DNA of 13,317 nt from Lachnospiraceae bacterium UBA3814 (GCA_002368575.1 DFEA01000006.1:7674-20990), one strand, 5' to 3'; positions 1-6,302 are shown, counted from the stretch's first letter. Notes: a model not told the origin generated them from the letters alone. Made by a program: numbers and translations.

Positions 1-425
1 GCAAGCCGGTCGCATCTTTCATTTTCGGGATGCCCGTTATGTCCCCTTACCCAGTTAAAGCTCACCTTATGGGGAGCGGCGGCCTTTAAGAGCCTTTTCC
101 AAAGGTCGTCATTAAGCACGGGCTTGTTTTTGGAACGCATCCAGCCTTTTTTAATCCAGGAATCGATCCAGTGCTCGTTAAAGGCATCGGTGATATATCT
201 GGAATCGGAATAGACCTCAACCTCACAGGGCCTAACGAGAGCCTCCATTCCGGCTATAACAGCCATAAGCTCCATACGGTTATTTGTTGTTTTCCTGTAA
301 CCGGCGCTGTATTCTCTTTCGTGGAGTTGTCCTTTTGGGTCGACATACTGAAGGATCGCGCCGTACCCTCCCGGACCGTCGGGGTTTCCCCTTGCCGCCC
401 CGTCGGTAAAAAGCTTAACCTTCAT
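1..425 (-). CDS. rnhA: Ribonuclease HI, 3' end cut by window edge
   Basis: RNase HI cleaves the RNA strand of RNA:DNA hybrids in the cytoplasm, removing Okazaki primers and R-loops. The visible 141 codons begin MKVKLFTDGAARGNPDGPGG and carry the full catalytic set: D8 (TDGAARGNP), E52 (NRMELMA), D74 (YSDSRYI), H129 (VRGHNGHPENE) and D139 (ERCD). The W-rich handle region (DSWIKKGWMRSKNKPV) is also present. E. coli RNase HI is about 155 residues, so roughly the last 10 to 20 residues lie beyond position 1. The ATG at 425..423 shares its A with the TGA of the upstream amidohydrolase gene (TGATG), implying translational coupling. Family identity is certain. The placement behind a nucleoside-salvage block appears to be a matter of operon packing. 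Confidence 0.96.
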   Translation of the reverse strand, partial: MKVKLFTDGAARGNPDGPGGYGAILQYVDPKGQLHEREYSAGYRKTTNNRMELMAVIAGMEALVRPCEVEVYSDSRYITDAFNEHWIDSWIKKGWMRSKNKPVLNDDLWKRLLKAAAPHKVSFNWVRGHNGHPENERCDRL

Positions 426-1696
426 CAGGCCGTAAGCCTCTTTATGATCTCATTGGACTTTCTGTAGATATCCTCCGGATCCTCTCCGATATGATATTCT
501 CCATCCTCATAAAGTATCCGCCCATGTACCATTGTCAGCTTCACATTCTGCTTTGAACCGCTGTATACAATGTTCTTTGCGATATTATTAAGCGGCTGCA
601 TGTTGGGCTGGTGAAGATCTATCATCACGATATCCGCCTCCTTACCCTCCTTAAGCACGTCGGCATCCGTAAGGCCCATGGCCTTTGCTCCGTTCACCGT
701 CGCCATCTTAAGGACCTGCATCGCGTCTACCGCGGCCGCATCCTGTGTTTCAAGCTTTGCAAGACCGGTCACGAGGAACATTTCCCGGAACATATCCAGG
801 CAGTTATTTGAGGAGGGGCCGTCCGTTCCGATAGCTACCGGGATGCCTGCATCCATGTATTTATACACCGGACAGATCCCGCTTGCAAGCTTTGTATTGG
901 AACCGGGATTTGTGACTGCTATGAGACCTCTCTTTTTAAATATCTCGATATCGTGCTCGGTAAAGTAAATACAATGATACCCGCCGCCGCCATATTCAAA
1001 CATGCCCAGAGAATCCATAAGCTCTGTGGGAGTCTTACCGTATCTTTCAATACAGCCCTCGACCTCGGCTCTTGTCTCAGAGTTATGAGCCCAAAGAGGC
1101 TGTTTATATTTATGGGCAAGAGCCGCAATGCTTTCAAGCAATGGCAAATCACAGGTATATTCGGCGTGAAAGCCCAGCTTAAAATATGACAGCGGACTCT
1201 GACCGTTGAGCTTAAGATATCTTTCCTCCATTTCTTCAATGGAGGGGCCGAATTTGTTTATACCGCTCACCTGTACGAATTTCATTCCGGTGTCTACGGC
1301 GCATCTGGCGATATCATAGGGTGCAAGATACATATCAAAGACAGCGGTAACCCCGGTGGTCAGATATTCAAGCACCGCAAGCTTTGAAAGCTCATAGCAG
1401 TCCTCTCCGCTCATCTTCGCTTCCATAGGAAATATCTTTTCATTGAGCCATTCCTGAAGAGGAAGATCGTCAGCATAGGAACGCATCGCCGTCATTCCCG
1501 AATGAGTATGGGCATTTTTAAACCCGGGAAGCAGAACGTTGCCCTTGCAGTCTATCTCACGGTCGAATTTTTCATCGTGGGCTTTTCCGTTTCCGACATA
1601 AGATATCAGATTATCGGTCACATGCAGCTCACCCTCAAACATATCCTCCCCGTCCGCCATGGTAAGGATCCTTGCATTATAAAACCTTATCTTCAT
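425..1696 (-). CDS. mtaD: Amidohydrolase, probable 5'-methylthioadenosine / S-adenosylhomocysteine deaminase
   Basis: This is a 423-residue cytosolic metal-dependent hydrolase of the MtaD/TrzA/SsnA branch of the amidohydrolase superfamily. MtaD enzymes deaminate MTA and SAH to their inosine counterparts, recycling methylation by-products. Visible residues fit the MTA/SAH deaminase layout: metal ligands H63 and H65 (NAHTHSGM), H204 with catalytic E207 (AHNSET), H241 (GGYHCIY) and D292 (GTDGPSSNN). The stretch ETRAEVEGCIERYGKTP after H204 is typical of this subfamily. The ATG at 1696 is chosen because AAGGAGGT ends 4 bases before it; an in-frame GTG at 1723 would add nine residues lying inside an inverted repeat. 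It overlaps rnhA by one base. Deaminases of other purine-like or triazine substrates belong to the same fold, so the substrate is inferred. The neighbouring PNP and cytidine deaminase support a nucleoside role. Confidence 0.88.
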   Translation of the reverse strand: MKIRFYNARILTMADGEDMFEGELHVTDNLISYVGNGKAHDEKFDREIDCKGNVLLPGFKNAHTHSGMTAMRSYADDLPLQEWLNEKIFPMEAKMSGEDCYELSKLAVLEYLTTGVTAVFDMYLAPYDIARCAVDTGMKFVQVSGINKFGPSIEEMEERYLKLNGQSPLSYFKLGFHAEYTCDLPLLESIAALAHKYKQPLWAHNSETRAEVEGCIERYGKTPTELMDSLGMFEYGGGGYHCIYFTEHDIEIFKKRGLIAVTNPGSNTKLASGICPVYKYMDAGIPVAIGTDGPSSNNCLDMFREMFLVTGLAKLETQDAAAVDAMQVLKMATVNGAKAMGLTDADVLKEGKEADIVMIDLHQPNMQPLNNIAKNIVYSGSKQNVKLTMVHGRILYEDGEYHIGEDPEDIYRKSNEIIKRLTA

Positions 1697-1700
1697 AAAA

Positions 1701-1708
1701 ACCTCCTT
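1701..1708 (-). promoter_or_regulatory. Ribosome binding site of mtaD
   Basis: The minus strand reads AAGGAGGT, a near-perfect Shine-Dalgarno sequence, 4 bases before the ATG at 1696. It fixes the start at MKIRFY and excludes the GTG 27 bases upstream. It sits 3 bases after the 3' arm of the 1712..1766 inverted repeat, so a folded hairpin would abut the ribosome site without covering it. Confidence 0.85.
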
Positions 1709-1711
1709 GTC

Positions 1712-1766
1712 GTTACCATTCACGGGTCACCCCTCCCCTCCATGCGCAAAGTCCTTGAATGGTAAC
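1712..1766. repeat. 11-bp perfect inverted repeat with 33-nt loop between cdd and mtaD
   Basis: GTTACCATTCA at 1712..1722 is matched perfectly by TGAATGGTAAC at 1756..1766, leaving a 33-base interior. The interior holds a smaller palindrome, GGGTCACCC (1724..1732), and on the minus strand a G-rich run GGAGGGGAGGGG. It fills almost the whole gap between the cdd stop (1768) and the mtaD ribosome binding site. No U-tract follows the 3' arm in the direction of transcription, so it does not look like an intrinsic terminator. It may be a leader hairpin, an mRNA-processing or stability element, or one copy of an interspersed palindromic repeat. Only the repeat itself is seen; its function is unknown. 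Confidence 0.75.
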
Positions 1767-1767
1767 T

Positions 1768-2187
1768 TTATTTCTCCAGATTTTCGGAAGAAAACCCGAA
1801 GGGTATGATCTCGCTCAGCTTAAAGCATTTATAATCATCCTCTGCCCTTGCAACGATCACCCTGAAATCCCTGTCGCAGAATTCAAGCATGACCTGTCTG
1901 CATATCCCGCAGGGGTAGGCATAATCTGTTATTCCTGTATCAAGGCCTCCCACAACGGCTATCGCCGAAAAATCCACGATGCCTTCGCTTACGGCCTTGA
2001 AAAAGGCTGTCCTTTCCGCACAGTTTGTGGCACCGTAGGAAGCATTTTCAATATTACAGCCCTTAAATATCCTTCCGTCAGAGGTAAGCAAAGCTGCGCC
2101 GACCTTAAAATGCGAATAAGGCACATAAGCCCTTTCTCTTGCCGAAAACGCTTCAGCTATCAGGGCTTTTACGGTTTTTTCATCCAT
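1768..2187 (-). CDS. cdd: Cytidine deaminase
   Basis: Cdd hydrolyses cytidine and deoxycytidine to uridine and deoxyuridine plus ammonia in pyrimidine salvage. At 139 residues it is the short form that works as a homotetramer, as in B. subtilis. The zinc site uses three cysteines, C56, C93 and C96 (NCAERTA; PCGICRQ), with catalytic proton shuttle E58. The substrate-binding segments YVPYSHFKVGAALL and GCNIENASYG are intact. The start at 2187 lies 4 bases past the stop of the BMP lipoprotein gene, and AAAGGA overlapping that stop is the likely ribosome site. A 71-base gap with an inverted repeat separates it from mtaD. The sequence is complete, with no missing key residue. Confidence 0.97.
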   Translation of the reverse strand: MDEKTVKALIAEAFSARERAYVPYSHFKVGAALLTSDGRIFKGCNIENASYGATNCAERTAFFKAVSEGIVDFSAIAVVGGLDTGITDYAYPCGICRQVMLEFCDRDFRVIVARAEDDYKCFKLSEIIPFGFSSENLEK

Positions 2188-2191
2188 GTGG

Positions 2192-3271
2192 CTATTCCTT
2201 TAATTCCAGATAGGTCACCGTGGTATTCACAAGGGTAAGATCAAAGGTATTCCCAAAGCCGGTGCCGGCATAAGGGACCAGCTTTCCATCCACGAGCTGT
2301 GAAAAGATCGCGTTATATTCCGAATCGGTAAAGCTTTTAAACCTTGAGGTCTCCATCGGCAGACCTATTCCGCCGGCCGCGGCGTCCATAAGAAGCGTTT
2401 CGCCGCCGGTAAACTTATCCGAATAATAATCAATGAGGCCGGTATAGGCAGCGTTGGACAGCTCCTTCATGGCTGAGGTCAGCACAGTATCCGAATCCCG
2501 GCTCTGGTCCACATCCACCCCTATCATCATGCCGCCGTTTTCCTCCGCCGCCTTCATAACAGACCTGCCCATTGCGCCGGCGCAGGCAAAGATGACCTGT
2601 GTGCCTTCCCGGTACCAGGATGCTGCAAGCTCCTTCATTTCCGGGCTTTCCTCAAAGGTCTTTCCGTAGCAGTAATTGATATTCACCATCTTTCCCATTT
2701 CGATGGCTGCGTAATCCGCTCCCTGCACAAAACCATAGCCGTACCTGATAACGGGCTCCTGTGTATCTCCGCCCAGAAAGCCCAGCTCCGTATAGCCCTC
2801 TCTGACCGCCGCGTAGCCGGCCAGAAAGCCCGACTGCTCATCCGAGAACACTATGGGCATGGTATTGGGAGCAACGGTCTCATCGGTATAATCCTCATTG
2901 TGCGGCACCCCGTCTATCAGTATAAAATGAACCTTCGGATACTTGAACTGCGCCGAATAAACGACCTCTCCGAAAAGCTCTCCGGGACAGACTATGATAT
3001 CGGCGCCCCTGTCCACCGCTTTCTTTACTGCCTTTAAATATGACTTGATATCTGTACCCTCAGGCTGATAAAATGCATAGCTCTTTGCGCTCTCATTCAC
3101 GTATCTTTCTATGCCGTTCCAGACTCCCTGGTTAAAGGAACCGTCCTCGACCGTACCGATATCCGTGATCAGGGCTATCTCTGCTTTTTCACCGCAGCCG
3201 TAAAGGAGCACCGATAAAAGGATGAGGACTGCAGAAAGCCGCAGATGCCTCAATATATCAGATGACCGCAT
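2192..3271 (-). CDS. BMP-family (PnrA-like) lipoprotein, probable nucleoside-binding protein
   Basis: This 359-residue protein resembles the Bmp/Med/PnrA substrate-binding proteins of nucleoside ABC importers. It starts with a lipoprotein signal peptide: R8, H9 and R11, a hydrophobic core, and lipobox LLYGC with C26 as the lipidated residue, so it is probably anchored outside the membrane. The mature protein opens with the family signature ALITDIGTVEDGSFNQGVWNG and continues with GADIIVCPGELF, GFLAGYAAV and GVDVDQSRDSDTVLTS. The ATG at 3271 overlaps the pnp gene by 14 bases and gives a complete signal peptide; GGGGGT lies 11 bases upstream. It sits between pnp and cdd, which supports a nucleoside ligand, but no permease or ATPase gene is present in the window. 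The ligand is inferred; another small ligand, or a Med-like regulatory role, cannot be excluded. Confidence 0.87.
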   Translation of the reverse strand: MRSSDILRHLRLSAVLILLSVLLYGCGEKAEIALITDIGTVEDGSFNQGVWNGIERYVNESAKSYAFYQPEGTDIKSYLKAVKKAVDRGADIIVCPGELFGEVVYSAQFKYPKVHFILIDGVPHNEDYTDETVAPNTMPIVFSDEQSGFLAGYAAVREGYTELGFLGGDTQEPVIRYGYGFVQGADYAAIEMGKMVNINYCYGKTFEESPEMKELAASWYREGTQVIFACAGAMGRSVMKAAEENGGMMIGVDVDQSRDSDTVLTSAMKELSNAAYTGLIDYYSDKFTGGETLLMDAAAGGIGLPMETSRFKSFTDSEYNAIFSQLVDGKLVPYAGTGFGNTFDLTLVNTTVTYLELKE

Positions 3272-4112
3272 TGGGATTTTCTACCCCCATTTTAACTATG
3301 GACAGAGACAGAAGCTTTTTGAATACGGGAGCACAGGCAGCTGCCGCGGCCTGAACCTCCTCATGTGACAGCGGGGTCGCGGAAATGCCGGCAGCCATAT
3401 TGCAGACACAGGAAATGCCGCATATCTTCATTCCGCAATGACGTGCGGCTATGGCTTCCACAACGGTGCTCATTGCCACAGCATCAGCTCCGAGGGTTTT
3501 AAGCAAACGTATCTCCGCGGGAGTTTCAAAGGAAGGTCCGGTAAGCTGGGCAAATATGCCTTCCTTAAGATCGATATCCAGCTCCGCCGCAGCCTCCTTT
3601 ATCAGCTCCTGAAGCTTTTTGTCATACACGGTACTCATATCAGGGAATCGTGTTCCCAGCTCGTCTATATTCGGACCTATAAGAGGATTCGGTACGAATA
3701 ACGAAATGTGATCAGTGATAAGCATAAGATCCCCCGCCCAGAAGTCGGAGTTTATTCCCCCGGAGGCATTGGTGAGGAAAAGATATTCCGCTCCCATTAA
3801 GGACATGAGCCTTGTGGGGAGCACTACATCTGAAATATCATAGCCCTCATAGTAGTGAACTCTTCCCTGCATGCATACCACAGGAACGTCGACAACATAT
3901 CCGAAGACAAACTGCCCCTTGTGACCCGGTACAGTAGAGACCGGAAAGCCATTGATCTCATGATAACCGATCCTGGATACAACCTTCATGGAGCTTTCCG
4001 CAAAATCTCCCAGCCCGGACCCCAGGACAAGCGCTACCTTCGGCTGGAACGGAATACGATCCTTAATGCTGTTATAGCACTGTACAAGCTTCTCATAAAT
4101 TGCGTCTGCCAT
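3258..4112 (-). CDS. punA: Purine nucleoside phosphorylase, trimeric type
   Basis: The enzyme phosphorolyses (deoxy)inosine and (deoxy)guanosine to the free base and (deoxy)ribose-1-phosphate. Its 284 residues match the trimeric human/punA-like family. Visible features are the phosphate loop GSGLG (31..35), VPGHKGQ with H64, R84 and H86 in GRVHYYEG, FLTNASGG, TGPSFETPAEI with the base-site Glu, AVAMSTVVEAIAA, and the Asn in CVCNMAAG that favours 6-oxopurines. The ATG at 4112 is chosen because AAGGAGGA stands 4 bases upstream; an in-frame start at 4142 would add ten residues running into a hairpin. The gene follows a 151-base gap of four hairpins and heads the nucleoside-salvage block. Family identity is secure; specificity for guanine/hypoxanthine nucleosides over adenosine is inferred from that Asn. 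Confidence 0.95.
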   Translation of the reverse strand: MADAIYEKLVQCYNSIKDRIPFQPKVALVLGSGLGDFAESSMKVVSRIGYHEINGFPVSTVPGHKGQFVFGYVVDVPVVCMQGRVHYYEGYDISDVVLPTRLMSLMGAEYLFLTNASGGINSDFWAGDLMLITDHISLFVPNPLIGPNIDELGTRFPDMSTVYDKKLQELIKEAAAELDIDLKEGIFAQLTGPSFETPAEIRLLKTLGADAVAMSTVVEAIAARHCGMKICGISCVCNMAAGISATPLSHEEVQAAAAACAPVFKKLLSLSIVKMGVENPNAVI

Positions 4113-4116
4113 TTTT

Positions 4117-4124
4117 TCCTCCTT
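4117..4124 (-). promoter_or_regulatory. Ribosome binding site of the PNP gene
   Basis: AAGGAGGA on the minus strand, followed by AAAA and ATG, fixes the start at MADAIYEKL (4112) rather than the in-frame codon at 4142. The site lies 11 bases downstream of the last of four intergenic hairpins and is not itself inside a stem. Confidence 0.85.
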
Positions 4125-4135
4125 ATACTGCGTCT

Positions 4136-4162
4136 GCGCCAATTTGCCTGCAAATTGTGCGC
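4136..4162. repeat. Intergenic hairpin A
   Basis: AATTTGC (4141..4147), loop CT, GCAAATT (4150..4156). The stem is extended by a C4140-G4157 pair and by GCGC at 4136..4139 facing GCGC at 4159..4162, with one bulged base at 4158. It is the hairpin closest to the PNP start, 11 bases from its ribosome site. There is no U-tract on the transcribed strand, so a terminator is unlikely. Confidence 0.72.
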
Positions 4163-4165
4163 TTA

Positions 4166-4187
4166 GGAACGAACTTCAGTTCGTTCC
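4166..4187. repeat. Intergenic hairpin B
   Basis: This is a perfect 10-bp stem: GGAACGAACT (4166..4175) against AGTTCGTTCC (4178..4187), with a nominal 2-base loop that would probably open to 4 bases in RNA. It is separated by 3 bases from hairpin A and 5 bases from hairpin C. Its right-arm sequence AGTTCGTTC recurs at 4222..4230 in the left arm of hairpin D. Confidence 0.8.
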
Positions 4188-4192
4188 GGCCA

Positions 4193-4220
4193 ATTCGACA
4201 TATGCGTGCATATGTCGAAT
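4193..4220. repeat. Intergenic hairpin C
   Basis: This is a perfect 12-bp stem: ATTCGACATATG (4193..4204) against CATATGTCGAAT (4209..4220), with the 4-base loop CGTG. It is the longest stem of the cluster and shares no arm sequence with the others. Confidence 0.82.
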
Positions 4221-4223
4221 AAG

Positions 4224-4245
4224 TTCGTTCAGCAAGCTGAACGAA
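4224..4245. repeat. Intergenic hairpin D
   Basis: This is a perfect 10-bp stem: TTCGTTCAGC (4224..4233) against GCTGAACGAA (4236..4245), with a nominal AA loop. It is the first hairpin transcribed after the VWA gene stop (4264). On the minus strand it is followed by CTTATTC, too weak a U-run for an intrinsic terminator. Confidence 0.8.
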
Positions 4246-4263
4246 TCATTTCCTTATCTACGC

Positions 4264-5472
4264 TTACTTTCGATTCATAAGATACTGCATCCCATCCTTT
4301 AAGCCATCCACAGTCAGCCGGTTCATCTTAAATATCCCCTTGACCGCTGTTTCCGCTTCCCTCCACGGAGCATTGCCCGGCGCCATCTTGGGATTCAGCC
4401 ATATGATCCTTTTAAAATGCTTTTTCATCAGCAAAAGCCAGTCATAACCGGATATCCCGTCATTGGGTCCCCTGTAGTTTCCGGTAGGTGAATACAGCTC
4501 CTCCGGCGCCATTGCCGCATCGCCTACTATTATGACCTTGTAATTATTATCAAGATTCTTAAAGAGCCATTCGGTCTCTATCCAGTCCCCGTTCTCGCAT
4601 TCAGGCGTGTTATACAGCCTTGCGTAGATACAGTTGTGAAAATAGTAGGTCTTGACATCCTTAAAGTGGTTGGATCTGTTGACCGACTGGAAAAGCTCGT
4701 TCAACAGATTGCTGTAGGGGATCATGGTCCCGCCCGAATCCATCAAAAGCAGCAGCTTTACCGTGTTTTTCCTTGGTCTCTCCATCACGATCTGCAAATA
4801 GCCGCCGTTATTGCAGGTCTTGTCGACCGTCCCGTTTATATCAAGCTCCGTCTTCGGGATATCAAGCCTTGTGGAGTACTGCCTGAGCTTTTTAAGGGCC
4901 ACCATGAACTGCCTGTTGTCAAGCACCCTGTCATTTCTGAAATCTCTGAATTTTCTCTCTCCTATGACCTGAAAGGCAGATTGATAGCCTGTTGCGCCAC
5001 CTATCCTTACTCCTCCCATATGTCCGCCAAGGTTTCCGAAGGAGGAATTCCCCATGGTCCCGATCCACTGATTTCCGCCGTTATGCTCGCCTTCCTGCTC
5101 CTTCTGTCTTTCCCTGAACTTCTTAAGGACCTCCTCATTGTCTATCTGGTTGGCATCGCCCTCGATGAGGTTCTTCTGAAGCTCCATTTCCTTAGTCACC
5201 TCAACGAAATCCGATTTGTCCAGCCATTTTTTCATCTGCTCGGAAATATCATCTATATCGGTATGGATACCTCTGAAATATTCGTCAAAAAGAAGATCGT
5301 ATTTATCAAATTCATTTTCACTCTTAAGAAGGATCATCCTCGAGACATAATAAAAGCCTGTGATGCTTGAGCCGCACAGTCCCTTATCCAAAGCGTCTAT
5401 CAGGGACAGCCATTCCGAAAGCGAGATGTCCATCCCGTGATCCTTTAAAAAATAGAAATAATCCGTAAACAT
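4264..5472 (-). CDS. CoxE-like VWA domain protein, partner of the MoxR ATPase
   Basis: The product has 402 residues and no signal peptide or membrane segment. Residues 1..125 are helical and charged. Residues 128..165 form a Gly/Asn-rich low-complexity linker. The rest is a VWA fold of the CoxE-like kind that accompanies MoxR ATPases. The metal-site motif reads D245-S-G-G-T249-M rather than classic DxSxS. The later landmarks VIIVGDAAMAPEEL, RIIWLNPKMAPGNAPW and MNRLTVDGLKDGM match what I recall of this family (GDAxMxPyEL, vWLNP, LTxxGL). The gene starts 13 bases after the moxR stop with only a weak ribosome site (GCGGGG), suggesting coupling. Such pairs are known or suspected to act as chaperones for metal-cofactor insertion or complex assembly; no client is evident here. 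The role is inferred from the family pairing. Confidence 0.85.
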   Translation of the reverse strand: MFTDYFYFLKDHGMDISLSEWLSLIDALDKGLCGSSITGFYYVSRMILLKSENEFDKYDLLFDEYFRGIHTDIDDISEQMKKWLDKSDFVEVTKEMELQKNLIEGDANQIDNEEVLKKFRERQKEQEGEHNGGNQWIGTMGNSSFGNLGGHMGGVRIGGATGYQSAFQVIGERKFRDFRNDRVLDNRQFMVALKKLRQYSTRLDIPKTELDINGTVDKTCNNGGYLQIVMERPRKNTVKLLLLMDSGGTMIPYSNLLNELFQSVNRSNHFKDVKTYYFHNCIYARLYNTPECENGDWIETEWLFKNLDNNYKVIIVGDAAMAPEELYSPTGNYRGPNDGISGYDWLLLMKKHFKRIIWLNPKMAPGNAPWREAETAVKGIFKMNRLTVDGLKDGMQYLMNRK

Positions 5473-5485
5473 TAAAACCCCGCTG

Positions 5486-6301
5486 TCATACTCTGTGTAT
5501 TACAGCCTCCATATCCTCATCCTTTTTAATTATGGTCCCTATAAACGGAAGCTCCTTCCTTATCCTTTCAGCCTCGATGCCTCCAAGCTGAAGGGCCCTT
5601 ATCCAGTCCACGAGCTCCGAGGTGGAGGGCTTTTTCTTAATCTCCCGCATATCCCTTATCTCATAAAACGCGTCCAGGGCATTATTTAAGAGATTCTCCT
5701 CAACATGGTCAAAATGGGTATTGACGATCTCTGTCATAAGCTTTTTATCGGGAAAGGCGATATAATGAAAGATGCACCGTCTTAAGAAGGCATCCGGCAG
5801 CTCCTTCTCGGCATTGCTTGTGATTATTACCACAGGCCTGTGCTTTGCCTTTACCGTTTCCCTGGTCTCGTGGATATAAAACTCCATCTGGTCAAGCTCC
5901 CAGAGAAGATCATTGGGAAACTCCAGATCAGCCTTGTCTATTTCGTCGATGAGCAGCACCGCCTGCTCATCCTGACTGAAGGCCTCTCCCAGCTTCCCAA
6001 GCTTTATGTACCTGGATATATCATCGACCCCCTCCTCTCCGAACTGACCGTCGTAGAGCCTTTGAATGGTGTCGTAGACGTAAAGCCCGTCCTGAGCCTT
6101 GGTGGTGGATTTAATATTCCATATGTAAAGCTTTTTCCCGAGAGACTCGGAAATCGCCTTTGCAAGCATTGTCTTGCCGGTGCCTGGCTCCCCCTTTATA
6201 AGCAGCGGCTTTTCAAGCGCGATCGCCACATTGACCGCACTCATAAGCTCCTCTGAGGCAACATAGGTGCCGGTACTTTTAAAATCACCCCTGATTCCCA
6301 A
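5486..6301 (-). CDS. MoxR-family AAA+ ATPase, TTG start
   Basis: This is a 271-residue AAA+ ATPase that would use ATP hydrolysis to remodel a target together with the adjacent VWA protein. Walker A is GEPGTGKT (37..44), Walker B is AVLLIDEIDKAD (115..125), sensor 1 is ITSN with N163, and R174/R175 in AFLRRC are arginine-finger candidates. The N-terminal GTYVASEELMSAVNVAI is typical of MoxR proteins encoded next to CoxE-like genes. No ATG precedes the conserved N-terminus. The TTG at 6301 follows GGGAGGA with good spacing, so TTG is taken as the start. It begins one base after the gpsA stop. The biochemical class is certain, the client unknown. Confidence 0.92.
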   Translation of the reverse strand: MGIRGDFKSTGTYVASEELMSAVNVAIALEKPLLIKGEPGTGKTMLAKAISESLGKKLYIWNIKSTTKAQDGLYVYDTIQRLYDGQFGEEGVDDISRYIKLGKLGEAFSQDEQAVLLIDEIDKADLEFPNDLLWELDQMEFYIHETRETVKAKHRPVVIITSNAEKELPDAFLRRCIFHYIAFPDKKLMTEIVNTHFDHVEENLLNNALDAFYEIRDMREIKKKPSTSELVDWIRALQLGGIEAERIRKELPFIGTIIKKDEDMEAVIHRV

Positions 6302-6302
6302 T

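Noticed and set aside
1697..1723. Nine-residue N-terminal extension of the amidohydrolase from GTG at 1723
   Set aside because: The extension covers the AAGGAGGT ribosome site and part of the inverted repeat. The ATG at 1696 has ideal spacing and matches the family's usual start.
4123..4128. TATAAG on the minus strand as a -10 promoter element for pnp
   Set aside because: It overlaps the Shine-Dalgarno sequence, so a transcript starting from it would lack a ribosome site, and no TTGACA-like -35 lies at the right distance.
4113..4142. Ten-residue N-terminal extension of PNP from 4142
   Set aside because: It would translate through the ribosome binding site and start inside hairpin A. The ATG at 4112 is strongly supported.
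4136..4245. Hairpins as Rho-independent terminators
   Set aside because: None is followed by a U-rich run on the minus strand, and on the plus strand only a weak T-rich patch follows hairpin D. There is no plus-strand gene to terminate.
4636..5370. 244-codon plus-strand frame opposite the VWA gene
   Set aside because: It has no family resemblance and no ribosome site, and it lies wholly inside a convincing gene on the other strand.
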